A stretch of DNA of 64,000 nucleotides from Auriscalpium vulgare (Eukaryota > Basidiomycota > Agaricomycetes > Russulales > Auriscalpiaceae), in assembly GCA_019915015.1 (NCBI GenBank), contig JAHBBC010000003.1, positions 2,108,001 through 2,172,000 of the forward strand. The letters are read 5' to 3'. Positions 1 to 11,029 of the stretch are shown piece after piece. Made by a program: the position numbers and the translations under genes. The notes under the pieces are model-generated. The model was not told the origin of the DNA. It did no database searches and worked only from the letters and a program-made list of their open reading frames with translations. Position 1 is the first letter of the stretch, and each line of letters opens with the position of its first letter.

Positions 1-209
1 TCTTCCTCACTTTCCCACTCATCCTCCTCCACTACGGCGACTTCTGTCTCGACGACGACAGCCTTTTGCTTGCCTTTCACCTTCTCCGTGACGATTTTCT
101 TCTCTACGGCGGCCTTGACCTTGATTTCTTTTGAAGACTTGGGGTCCTTCAACGCCGCCTTCGCCTTCTTCGGTTCCACCTTCTTCTCCTTCTTCGATGC
201 GTTGGCCAT
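1..209 (-). CDS. Lysine-rich protein, 5' part only (runs off the window)
   Basis: The reading frame starts at an ATG whose first base is 209 and stays open to the window edge, giving about 69 residues that begin MANASKKEKKVEPKKAK. The visible part is dominated by Lys, Glu, Ala and Val and turns acidic at the end (VVEEDEWESEE). Such mixed-charge tails are common in nucleolar and chromatin proteins, but no domain is visible and the function is unknown. It is divergent from the gene starting at 405, leaving about 195 bp that probably serve as a shared promoter. The 3' end lies outside the window. Confidence 0.6.
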   Translation of the reverse strand, partial: MANASKKEKKVEPKKAKAALKDPKSSKEIKVKAAVEKKIVTEKVKGKQKAVVVETEVAVVEEDEWESEE

Positions 210-404
210 GATGGCAGAGGGGAGACGGGCAGAGCCTAACGATGCGGTGAGTTGAGGAAAAAGACGGCTCAGCGGCCCGCCCGCGTGCCGGCGGCGGCAT
301 TACCCAATCGGGCGACGCCTCCTCCGCCTGTGCCAGAGCCATCACCGCCATGCGTTCATCTTGTCGCTTTCTCCCTTCATCATCTTAGATCTTTTGCCCT
401 AGAC

Positions 405-1411
405 ATGCGGCCCTCTATTGCAGCGCTCGTGCTGCTCGCTCCTGCGGTCTGGAGCGCATCAGTGGGCAGTACGGCGCAGGCGGTGCTATCGGTTGCTGGA
501 GACCATGGACCGAAGAACGCGAGCGGAGGGCTGCGCGGCATTGGGGCGCATATGGTTGAGGTAGATGTGTCTTTGGGATGGGGCGACCCGCGGGTGAACG
601 GCGGCAGGTTTCTCGACGTGCGTTGTGCTGCATCGTCTTCTTTCACTCGCTCACTGATGCGCCTTTGCGTGCAGTACACCGTCCCTCTGCAGGGCGAACC
701 TCTGAACATCATCGTGTCTGGTCTTTCAGACCCGTTTATCCTCACAGATGTGGGGTTCCACGTCTACGCCAAGTACAACTCGTTGCTCGCATCCCATGTC
801 GACCGTCCGCTCACCGCCTGCCTGTCAGATCGATCGGATACTCGTCTGAATGCCTAGGCCTGCACTACGGCAACATCCACGAGGCTGATCTGGGCGACGG
901 CGAGGGCCGTAAGGACGAACAGTACCTCGCGCGGCAGTATTATTTCCCGGTATGGGGCACCTGCTGGGAGAGCTTCGCCGGTGGACACCACTTTCGCGCG
1001 TGGCAGCAGAACGGCACCTTCGCAGCAAGCGGGGCGTGGTTCATTGGGTGTGTCTCTCTTGCGTACTCATGTGCAGCGGCACATCATTTTGACATTGCCT
1101 TGTGCAGGGCGTCGAAGGAGGAGCATTCGCAGAAGAATCACAAGATCGTCAAGAACGGATATAATCTGGGGCGCGACTGGTTCGTGGAGAGGGCGGTGGC
1201 AGGGAGCCATTGGAAAGGGAAGGGTGTTTGGTGGAGGGCGGACGTGGAATGGCGGGAGGGGCTGCTCGAGCCTGGCAACAAAGGTCCGTCTTCGTCCTTC
1301 CCGACGGTTGCTCCATACTGTATCGTTTGCGTCTCATGTTGCCCATCAGGAATAAACCATGGCATCAAGCAAGATGGCCTCGTTGCGATCCTCACCGTCA
1401 ACCGTATCTAA
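405..1411 (+). CDS. Secreted or membrane-anchored fungal protein of unknown function
   Basis: Five exons are read as 405-617, 675-772, 829-1047, 1108-1283 and 1350-1411, giving 255 residues. The frame is continuous across all four 56-66 bp introns. The protein opens with a hydrophobic stretch (MRPSIAALVLLAPAVWSAS) that reads as a signal peptide. Later segments include SGLSDPFILTD, ECLGLHYGNIHEADLGDG and HFRAWQQNGTFAASGAWF. I recognise this as a conserved fungal secreted or membrane protein pattern, but I know no assigned reaction. The upstream in-frame TTG at 252 is not used, because the signal peptide begins at the ATG at 405. Certainty is high for the gene and low for its role. Confidence 0.75.
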
Positions 1412-1825
1412 TCGGCACTTCCTGCTATATCATCGCTTATATGTAATCCGATATCCTCACGACCTCACGACGACCCCACACGCCTTCCTTGCTCCGTACC
1501 TATTTATCAATCCTTTCGGACTTGTCAACAGTAATACGTTGTAAGTTATATTGGCTGTTTGTACATCCGATCTCGTTCTCGTTCTCGGTCACGTCTCTAG
1601 ACAGTCGGTCGCCATCCGTCCATCTTGTTGCAATAGTTTATTGATTATGTGTACATACTTGGTTGAATGTATGCGCTGGGTTTGTGTCTACGCTGCGACC
1701 AACGGTGAAGGCGAGCGGTTCCTGGGGTCCTATGACATAGGTGATGCCTGAGTACTCAGTGTGTATAATATTCATCTCAACCCTTTTTCTCCTACCACCG
1801 CGACATCTCCGACCATGGTCTGAGA

Positions 1826-4216
1826 ATGCCCCCGCAGAAATTTGAATCCGATCGCTATACAAGTCTCGCGCGCGCGCGCACCACACTGCTGGACTCGCAG
1901 TATGAGAGGGGATTCACGTACTTCAGGTGCGTGCACAGAGAGAACCACGGCCTGCTGCCCACAGGACTGAGCAAGAGCAGGAGGCTCACAGCGCACACCT
2001 CTTGTGTGAATGCGCTTGCGTTCTCGTCCGGCGAGGGGCGCTGGCTTGCCAGTGCGGGAGACGGTGCGTGCTGAGGCAGCTTCCGTCAGCTGAAACGAGG
2101 TCTGAATGCGAACGAGCAGACCGTTCTACGTGTATCTGGGATCTGCACCAGGAAAACGTCACGGAGCCGTCGAACTCGTTCTTCGGGCACCGCGTGAGTA
2201 TACATTGCGTCCGCGAAGGCCAAAGTACTCAGTTGTCCGCAGGCGAACGTCTTCACACTGGCGTTTTCTGCGTCAAATCGCTACATGTTCTCGTAAGCTA
2301 CATCTTTCATCTCAGTGAATCAGACAGAGATGTTTGCAGTGGAGGAGCAGACGATGCGGTGTACCAGTACGACTTCATGCGCGAGTCCACCAGACGATCA
2401 GGGCCTCTCCGAGTGTACGCCCGGCATGTCGTATGTACCTCCCATACTCCTTCCCTGTCATTGACCTGTGAACCTGCCCTGTAGAGCGACATCCGCGCCG
2501 TCTCCTGCCACCCATCTCAAGACGAAGTCTTCATGAGCGCCAGGTCTGTCCCTCAGCCCCACCTACCTTCCACAAAGTTCACATTTGCTCTCAGCCAAGA
2601 TGGCAGCATCATGCTGCACGACGGCCGCGCCTCTCGCGCACAGTGCACACTCCAGCAGACCTATGAGTTCTCAGGCGTGCAGTACCACCCGACGCTCGAG
2701 AACCTCTTCCTGACGAGCGACAGCATGGGGCATGTGTATCTGCGGGACGTGAGGATGGCGTTCGGGCCGCTGCACGAACGAGCGAACAGCGGAGTGGTGC
2801 AGCAGGTCTGTCGACATCAATCATGGGATCGATGCGTGTTAACCGGGGTTAGTATGTGACAAACCTTACCAGGAGGTCGGACGGGCGCTGTGCACGGCCG
2901 GACGTAGGCAGCGTCACGTTTGACTCGGAAGGTACGTCCCTCATCCTCAAATCAGAGCTCCTCAACTTACATTTAACTCAGGCAAGAAACTCGCCGTCTC
3001 ATTTCTGGTACGCCCCGTTGAGAGGAGCGACGGTCTAATGTCTGACCAGCGGCACACAGCACTACCTCCCCACTATCTACGCCCTCTCGGACCCGTACCC
3101 GCTCGCGACATGTAGCGGGCGTAATTTTCCTGGAGGGAACCCTCCACCTCCGGGCGTGCGGACTTACTCAAATTCTGCTACTATCAAGGTACGTTCTCAT
3201 CTTTGTGAGCAAATGCACACTCTGATGGCTGTTCCAGCATGGGTCGTTCGGCGGACCAGGGCGAGACGGCGATGGCTACTTCTCGTCCGGTTCGGACGAC
3301 TTTCGGGGCTACCTGTGGAAGATCCCGCCGCTGGAGGAGCTGAAGCGTATGAGGGAGACGGTTAGCGCGGACGAGTGGGCTCTCGGCGATGTGGAGAGCA
3401 AGGCTGTCGGTTCGTGCATCACTTTGTGTCCCTCACACGGTGTCTCATCCATTGCACGGCAGGGTTCACGAGTGGAAGCTCGGATGATAAATATGTCCCA
3501 CTCGAGCTCCCGACGCCACTTTTCCACCTCAAAGGTACTTACAGCACGCACGCGGCACTATTGGCAGTACGCTAACGCCGTCAACAGGCCACAAATCGAT
3601 CGTCAACACAACCCTCATCCACCCCGTCTACCCGCTCATCGTCACCTCCGGCATCGAACGGCACGTCTTCATGCACAGCCCCAAACCGACAACGCCCTTC
3701 AGCTGTGAGCTCGAGCGCACGCCGGCGGACGTCCGCGCGTTGCCGGGCCGCTCCAGGGAGGGGATCAGCAGGATATTGCGCGTGCTGGTCGGGGATGACG
3801 ATCGGGAGCTCGAGGAGAGCAGAGAGCACCCGCTGGGCGAAGATGGGCTGTCGATCAGTTTTTTCGACGAGTAAGTGCCGTAATACTAACTGTCACGTCA
3901 GAGTGGATAGAGCTGACTGGCTGTCTGCAGGATCCTGCGACAGGAGGGTGAGGGAGACGTTTTCCATTCTCGCGGCGCCATGGGGAACGACTCCTCTGAT
4001 GACGAATCCGACGAGGAGATCGGGAATGAGGAAAACGACGACCCTGCCGCCGAAGCAATAATGGCGGACATTTCTGACGACCCTGAACGCTATTCCGGTG
4101 GCCGCAACGCATCCATGGATTGGGACATCGACTTCCAGGTGGAACTGGAAGTTGTTGACGATAACAGCTCGCCAGCAGAAGGCGAGTCATCGTCGAGCAC
4201 GGACGCCGAGCTATAG
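1826..4216 (+). CDS. WD40-repeat protein, DCAF5 (WDR22)-like CUL4-DDB1 substrate receptor
   Basis: A multi-exon gene with about ten short introns. The exon chain begins MPPQKFESDRYTSLA and gives WD40 blades such as AHTSCVNALAFSSGEG, FTLAFSASNRYMFSGG and YFSSGSDDFRGYLWKIPP. Near the end come LKGHKSIVNTTLIHP and ISFFDEILRQEGEG, which match in order the human DCAF5 segments SGSDDFNLYMWRIP, GHRSIVNQVRFNP and MAFFDSLVRRE. The C-terminal part is acidic (DSSDDESDEEIGNEENDD), ending in STDAEL. DCAF proteins present substrates to the CUL4-DDB1 ubiquitin ligase, and that role here is inferred from similarity. The stop at 4214-4216 is clear. The small exons around 2830-3060 are the least certain joins. 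Confidence 0.8.
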
Positions 4217-5346
4217 AGCAGCCTCGAAGTTTCTGCTGTAACTGAGGGACGCAATTTACAGTGCATCAAAATATTGCGGTTGACGGCGATAACAGTACGC
4301 CCCGTTCTGGTTCCGCAATTCTTGTCAAGGTAGCTGACCTTACCCCAGTATACAGTCGTTCTGTACCTTTTCGAGGAATGCCATCCGTTGCTCTCTGTCA
4401 GTGTCACGGTTGCTCTCCGTTGCTGCGGAAGCGCTCTTCTATTTGTCCTTGCTTTGGTGGACTCGCTTAAGTTACACAGCCAACAGGCACAAGGCACTCT
4501 ACGTCTACCCTTTATGTTCATCAAAGTGTCCAAGATGTCAGTGGCGGTGTGGCTGAGATTGCGTCCTGGTGTTGAATTTGGCTCCGTGATTTCGTCAGGC
4601 AAACCATCGGTGAGCCCGTGATCCACTCGACAGTTCATTGCGCGGGCTTGTGAGGGCTTGTGACCGCGCGGAATTAGTGCCAACGCGCAAGCGGACTGCG
4701 GCGTCGTCGCGTAACGGGTTGTGCTGGAAACGCATACCCTGGCCTACCCTGGCTCGACCCTTCTCGACCTACCCTTGTCAACGCGTCGCGTCTGTCGACA
4801 TCACATGCGAGGCCATCAATTCCTGCCGTACTACCCTCTGGACAATGCGTCACCCTGTGATCATTTGCCCAACACTGATTGCGGCACTTACGGTATGTTG
4901 TCTGCTCGGTTGGACACGCCGCTTGGGACTGAATTGCAATCTTCGCCCGCCCGGGCCGCCGGGATAGGTGGACAGTTCATAATGTTGCCGTTTATCGGCC
5001 GTCCGCCAACAGCCGCCAACGCGAGTATGACGCCGCCGTCATGACGGACCTTAAGCGCTCCGTCCCCATTGGTGTGCTACTTCCGGACTTCAACTCAGGG
5101 TTGCCAACTCAGGGTATACCCCGAAGAAGGTATATATATACTCGGCGTCTCGAGTGCAGGCCCTGTTGGCTTCCCCCCGTCCCACGAGCTGGTGATTGAC
5201 CTCTCCTTTACACACGACGATTTTCGATCATCGTGTTGCAGTTCACGCTCTCCGGGACTCCACTGGTGCGCTCTCTATATGATTGAACTCGAGCACTGAC
5301 TGACGCGTCTTCAGCTTGTCCTCTCCAGCCCTTCAGCCACAGCATC
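4217..5346. other. Intergenic region with a TATA element
   Basis: No coding exon can be supported in this 1.1 kb. A run of alternating T and A at 5130-5141, about 200 bp before the F-box ATG, is the best core-promoter candidate for the downstream gene. Short ORFs here have no recognisable domain and no matching splice pattern. Confidence 0.4.
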
Positions 5347-6320
5347 ATGGCATCAGCGTACATCCAACCTTCGGAGATGTCCCAAACCACCCCACCCGTA
5401 TCCCGTCTGCCCCAGAGATCCTCTGCCATATCTTCTCCTACCTCAGCACCCGTCCTCCGCCCCACCGCGACGCCTGGATGTGGCAAACCGTCACACACGT
5501 ATGCATGAGCTGGCGCGCCATCGCCATCGCATCTCCCCTCCTCTGGACCCACGTCGACTTCCGCTCGTACGAGTGGACGCGGGAGTTCCTCCGGCGATCA
5601 CAATCCGCCCCGCTATACGTTCACACACAAGACCACCTGCTGCAGCCCGGCGGTGATCTTGCATCCATCCACTGGGCACTCGAAGAGATGCCGCGCATCA
5701 GGGAGTTGCATCTTGTGGGACACCCGGACACGCTGGAGGCGGTGGAGGAGCACCTTCTGCAGGCGGCGCCGCAGCTCGAAACGCTTACGATTTCCGTGAC
5801 CCCACGCGGGAAGGGCCACGATCCGGCGTACGTCCTATCCCGCGACGTCTTCGACGGACACGCGCCGCGCCTCAGAAGGCTCAGCCTGCGCATGTGCTGC
5901 ATCGAGCCAAGCATGCCTATTCTTCCGGGGTTGACACACCTTTCCATGGACGTCCCGGACGCGCGGGGATCCTACCACATGGGCACCCTCCTCGAGATAT
6001 TGTCTCAACCGACGCGTTTAGAGGCTGTTGTCATCAAGGGGGCAGTCACCGACGGGGAGACAAGGATTTGTGACACCGATCACGGCGCCGTTTCCCTGCC
6101 GCGCCTGTCCTCGCTGCGGTTGTCAGGATCCACCGCTGCCTGCACACACCTCCTCGCGCACTTGTCCATCCCGCGAACTGCTGTGCGGCGTAGTTCGTGC
6201 AGAATACTGCTCGCGGGCAACAAGGATGACAATGCCTCCGATGGTCTGGATCCCTTGGACAGCGTTGAGAGGGAAACGAGCGACGGCGTGGGCTCAGAAA
6301 GCATTTGGACTGTAACATGA
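5347..6320 (+). pseudogene. F-box/LRR-type protein with an apparent 1-bp frameshift
   Basis: From the ATG at 5347 the frame reads MASAYIQPSEMSQTTPPVSR, then LP, which is a typical lead into a basidiomycete F-box. The expected PPEILCHIFSYL follows only in another frame (bases 5414 to 6320). The run of four C at 5410-5413 would restore one frame if it had one more base. The second frame then shows the F-box (EILCHIFSYL, VCMSWRAIAIASPLLWTHVD) and leucine-rich segments (IRELHLVGHPDTLEAVE, PRLRRLSLRMC, LPRLSSLRLSG). F-box proteins recruit substrates to SCF ubiquitin ligases. The break is either a real mutation, making this a pseudogene, or a homopolymer sequencing error. No GT..AG intron that restores the frame was found there. 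Confidence 0.65.
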
Positions 6321-6397
6321 TATACAATATCCGATATAGCTGTAATTTCTTGTGAATGCATAATGTACAACATCAAGATTTCATCCTGGATCCATCG

Positions 6398-7770
6398 TTA
6401 ATTCGCGTTCAGCACCGCAAGGAAATCTTCGGTCTCCCTGCCCTCGTTCATCTTGATGATGCTGACAGCGACGTTGGCCGGCTCGCCTTTCGCGCGTTTT
6501 CCGTACAGATGCGCCTGCGCGTACTGGATCGCCAAGCGTCTCTCCTTGAGGGAGGCGTTCTTGCCAACCCACACATAGATGGCAGGATGCGCGGCGTCCG
6601 TCGAGTGATCGAGCAAAAAGGCGTCGTTTGTGGAGAGCGAGGCTTGCGAGACGGGCGTGACGGCCTCAAACTGCACGCTGCCTGTCTCGTCTGAGATCCG
6701 GAAGAGCGTTGCGGTCGCCTTGGCTTCAGACGTCGCCCCTCTTGGAGGCATGGATTGAGCTCCCAGGGCGTCAAGGAACTTGTACAGACCTCCGCCTTCC
6801 TCTGCAGACACCTGTCAAACCGGAGCAACGAGAGACAGGGATAATGGACGCACCGAAGACGGTAACCTCAGGCTGCCCGTCCCGCTCATTCACGATCGAC
6901 TGCACAAACTCCGCCGCCCTGAACTTCTCCTTCCCCGTACTCTCCTTCGTATTTAGCTGCCAGATATCCGTCCCGCGGTCGAGCACGAACACGTCGCCCT
7001 CGACGAGGCTCTTCGCCGCCGTGGGCACCTCGCGGATCGCGAGCGTGGACTTGGCCGGGTGCGCGCGGTTCGCCGCGATGCTGATGTGGAAAAGGCGGTG
7101 CACGTCCGGTGCCGGGCGCGCGGAGACGTGGTGGAAGCCGGTGGAGACGCCGCCGTGGAGGGACACGAAACGCGGGAAGTACGAGAGGAAGCGGGCGGAT
7201 TCGTAGCCCTGACATTCGCGGTGTTGGACGGGCGCGCCGTGCAAGTCTGAGGGTAAACCATTAGGTCATATATAGATGGGAATCAGCGCGGCTACGTACG
7301 GTCGTCGAGCTCCACGGTCTTGTACGCAGCAGTCCCAGCTTCGTCCTGGCTGGTCTCTGCGCCGAGCCAGAAGTGCAAGTCGTACGAGAGCTCATCCTCT
7401 TTCGGATCCGTCTTATATGCCTAGAGGAGGAGACACTGTCACCACAGGCCTTCAGGGCATGGCACTGACGCACATACATGGAGGACGATGTACGAGTCCC
7501 CGTCGTAGAAGGACCCATACCGCTCCTTGGGCCACTCGACGACGGAGAACTTCTCGATTCTCCAAATCTGGAGGCCCGGTGCGGTCAGGGCGCTGCCCCA
7601 TGCGTGCTCCTGGTCGCCAGCATGCTCCCGGACGCGCTTTTCCAGCTGTGGCGGTACGATTCATCAAGCCCCGTTGTGGCGAGGCACGGCGGGAGCCTCA
7701 CATCAGAGCCGAGCAGGGCTATATTTGAGTCCTCGATGTTATATGATTCCGGCTTGGTCAGATGGGCCAT
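6398..7770 (-). CDS. Severin/gelsolin-family actin-binding protein
   Basis: Exons on the minus strand start at the ATG whose first base is 7770 ([20 protein letters not shown]) and end at a TAA at 6398-6400. The chain contains three gelsolin repeats: the first with [31 protein letters not shown] and [20 protein letters not shown], the second with [20 protein letters not shown] and [12 protein letters not shown], the third with [32 protein letters not shown]. The bridge [12 protein letters not shown] is the usual severin segment. Exon 1 is 7702-7770 and a 56-codon exon 2 follows. Proteins of this family sever and cap actin filaments in a calcium-dependent way in the cytosol. A 5' fragment of this gene recurs at 34203-34556. 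Family assignment is firm and activity is inferred. Confidence 0.85.
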
Positions 7771-8488
7771 GATTTGTGGGATGATAGCAGCAACACTGGA
7801 TGATGGTGGTTGTGGACAGAGCCGGGCGCGCCTCAGGCGCCAGAATCGTTCACGGTTACTGATCTACTCAATTATACAACTTGTAGCTCGTCCATACTCC
7901 CGACCGCTGCTAACGCATAAAATTGCTTTGATGATGTGCTCAGAACCTACGAGAGAGGCGCATGCGACATGATAAAGTCGCGACGAGTGCAAATGTGGCG
8001 AGCAAGGGTGGCCTCCTCCGAAGTAGCGACTCGGAGAGTCGGCGGCACTCCGAGTCCGTGTCCGTAAAATCAGAACGTAACTAAGCGCAACTAGACGCGT
8101 CACTGGTAGACTTGCACGCGCCGGGACCATTGTCGACAACCTGGCGAAAGCTGTTAGGCTCGACAAGGCGCGAGAAGTGGACCCAACTCACGATGGCAAC
8201 GGCCACGAAGTTAGAAACGCAGCTGATAAACAAAAGGTGATAGTCAGTCTACGACAACCTGTTATACCTTCGGACGATTCACAATGCAATGACGCCGTAA
8301 CCCAATTGACTGACACTGCCCGCACGAATGATGGGCGGAATGCACATGGAATGAGCCATCATCAAACGTCATACTTGATGTTCGCCGGGTTTCAAGGCAG
8401 CGTTGCGACTCGGAAGCGAGCCCCGAGATGCCCACTCGCATACACTTCACGACTGATTACCTAGAAAGAGACGCAGCGGCCGCGCCGC
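7771..8488. other. Intergenic region with a relic of an actin 5' exon
   Basis: No intact gene is seen. On the minus strand 8088-8195 resembles the 5' end of the actin-like gene next door (9885-9980): both contain a near-identical stretch running from the phosphate-loop codons into an intron. The relic encodes VVDNGPGACKS, corresponding to actin DNGSGMCKAG, and has no continuing frame. It looks like the remains of an older duplicated actin gene. The same relic is present in copy B at about 34874-34981. Confidence 0.55.
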
Positions 8489-10000
8489 TCAGAAGCACTC
8501 TGTCAAATCTCAGTGATTAGACGGTAATCAAGCGCACGAACGAAGACACGCACTGCGATGAACAATCCCAGGGCCGCTCTCAGCATACTCCTCCTTCGTA
8601 AACCACAGATGTCGGAAGGTACTGAGCGACGCGAGAACGGACCCGCCGATCCACGCCGAGTACTTGCGCTCCGGTGGAGCGATCACCATGACTCTCATGT
8701 GGGCAGGGGCGAGGGCGGTAAGTTCCTTCTTCATGCGGTCCCGAATGCCAGGGAACATCGTCGTCCCACCGCCGAGCACAACGGGAGCATAGAGCTCGCT
8801 GCGGATGCCGGGATCGCATTCGAGGATGGAGCTGTGCCTTTAGGGAAGGTGAGAATCTTTCATAGTGGAAGGCGACGAGTAAGAGAAACTGACATGGCCT
8901 CGTGGATGCCGGGAGACTCGAGCCCGAGCAATGATGGCTGGAACAGCGCCTCGGGGGCACGGAAGCTGAAGGCGCGACGTGAATTGAGTAGCGACGCTTG
9001 ATACCGTGAGCTCGGAACACTTACCGCTCAGTGCCTACGGTGAGGACCTGCCCATCCGGGAGCTCATAGGACTGCTCGAGAGTAGACGAGTTCGCCGCGG
9101 TCTGCAGCTCCTGCTCAAAGTCCATAGCGACATAACACAGCTTCTCCTTGATGTCAATGACAAAGTCGCGGTCACGGGGGTCGACGAACTCGAGCCGGTA
9201 CCCGGGCTCCGCCACGTACTTGATCAAGAGGTCTGTGATGCCAGTGCCCGCCACATCCACGCGCTGGATCGCATGTCGGAGCGGGACGCCCTCCTGAACT
9301 GGAATGATGTGCGAGACGCCGAAACCCGACTCGAGGACCATGCCCGTCCTGTGCCCGCCGCTCGCGCAGAGTGACAGCGCGCCGGGGCCGTTCACGCGGA
9401 TTGCGGGTACGTTGAACGTCTCGAACATAATCTGCGCCATCTTCTCGCGGTCTGCCTCGGGATTGAGTGGCGCCTCGGTGAGCAGTACGGGGTGTTCCTC
9501 GGGCGCGACGCGCAGCCCGTCGTGGAACGCGTGGTGCCAGATAATCTCCATGCTTTCCCAGTTGGTCACGATGCCGTGCTCGATGGGGTATCTGAGCACG
9601 AGGAGGCCACGCTTGGCCTGCGCTTCGTCGCCCACGTAGTAGGGCTTCCATCCGGGAAAGGCGGCGTGTTGGCGGTGGCGACCAACGATGGAGCTGGGCG
9701 CTTTGGGCGAGTATTGTGCAACGGGAGATCGATCCGGCACGTACGGGAACAAAGCGCGAGGAGTATCATCGCCTTGAAGCACATAAACGAAGGCACGCAA
9801 TGGTTCTCGGGCTAACGCACCAGCAACTATGTAGACAATGCAGTCAGACAAATTAGTTGTTCAACATATAGAGATACACTACTCACAACCAGCCTTGAAC
9901 ATGCTGGAACCATTGTCGATAACCTGGCGGAAGGGCTTGACACAGCGCGAGAAGTGGAGCCCGGATCACTCACGATAGCAGCGCCGTCGACGTCGTCCAT
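8489..10000 (-). CDS. Divergent actin-like protein, copy A
   Basis: Minus-strand exons start at the ATG at 10000 (MDDVDGAAI, then [12 protein letters not shown]) and end at a tiny last exon, 8489-8499. That exon joins CATCGCA to AGTGCTTCTGA and restores the universal actin tail IVHRKCF. Between them are clear actin blocks: [67 protein letters not shown] and [14 protein letters not shown]. The protein is far from conventional actin in nucleotide-binding segments: DSGDGVTH is ESGFGVSH, and the Gln137 position is Pro. It lies beside a severin gene on the same strand. It is probably an actin paralogue with altered or lost ATPase activity. A non-polymerising role is inference. Confidence 0.8.
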
Positions 10001-10500
10001 GTTTAAAAAAGCGTAAGAGGAAAGAGACGTTGTTATAACGGTCCAGGACAGCGTCTGCGAGACGTCTGCGACACCATAGCGATGTACTTCATCCGGGTGT
10101 AACTTGCGATAATTCGGGTTTCAAGGTGGTTGTGCAGAGCGTGACCAGGCGTGACCGCAACGCAGTGTCACAATTCTGCGTCTCCCACAGCATACAGCTC
10201 TCTACTCTCCTCCGCATCATCACATTGCTGGAAACTAGTGAACAAAAAGCATGCACGACACAACTGCCCCACCCCACCTCGATAGCGTAAGAGGCAAAGA
10301 ACAACACAGTACTTGGTAAAGCCTGGAAAGCGGCAAGAAGAGGGCAAGAGCTGTGGGGCAGGTGTCTCGCTCGGGGTGTGCGTATGCGTCGAGGGAAAGA
10401 GGGAAATGGAATGGGGAAACATCATTAATGGGTACGTGCGTGCAACTAAAGTCCAAGTCCGTCCAATGACGAGTCCGAGTGCGAAGCGGGGCTCAGGGAA

Positions 10501-11029
10501 TCACGCAGCGCCAGTGCCGCTCGCGATGGTGAAGGCGGGCGACCTGTTGCCAGAATCGCCGAACACTGCGCACGGTCATGTCAGCCGGGGCACAGTCAGG
10601 ATGTGTAGGGAGGTACGGCACGTACGGACGACGAAATACGCGCTGTCCGGCGCGACGTCTGGCGTGACGACCTTCACCGACCCGTCCGAGATCTTGAATC
10701 CACTCGCCAGTGGATGATCTACCCCCACGGAGCCACTCATCAGCATTGCGTTAAACACGCGACACGACGCAACACGACGCACCGATATCGAGGTTCTCCG
10801 AGTCGCTGCCAGGCACGCCGTGCCCGAGCAGCACGAGGCCCGTGTTGTTGCTGCCTGCGGGCGGGATATGCGCGGTGTCCCACGTCACGAGCTGCGTGGA
10901 ATGGACTGGCCACACCGCGCCTGCGACGGGCGCAGTGACAGCGGGCGAGACGACGACGTCGGAGACGGGGCTGACCAGCGAGGCGGTGGCGGCGGCGGCG
11001 GCGAGGGCGAGGAGGGCGAAGAAGCGCAT
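10501..11029 (-). CDS. Secreted Kre9/Knh1-type (Ser-Thr-rich, Ig-like) protein, copy A
   Basis: The first exon starts at the ATG at 11029 and encodes a signal peptide (MRFFALLALAAAAATASLVS). It continues with PVAGAVWPVHSTQLVTWDT and TGLVLLGHGVPGSDSENLDI. A second exon (from about 10717 to 10626) gives DHPLASGFKISDGSVKV and VAPDSAYFVV. A third (10565-10501) gives LFGDSGNRSPAFTIASGTGA and a stop. This order matches the N-terminal Ig-like domain of the yeast Kre9/Knh1 family and basidiomycete relatives that act at the cell wall, here without the usual long Ser/Thr tail and GPI signal. The first intron's donor is uncertain, since the exact join after SENLDI is not obvious. Confidence 0.65.

Noticed and set aside
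1868..1882. CG dinucleotide run near the start of the WD40 gene
   Set aside because: It encodes part of the N-terminus (LARAR) and is too short to suggest a special structure.
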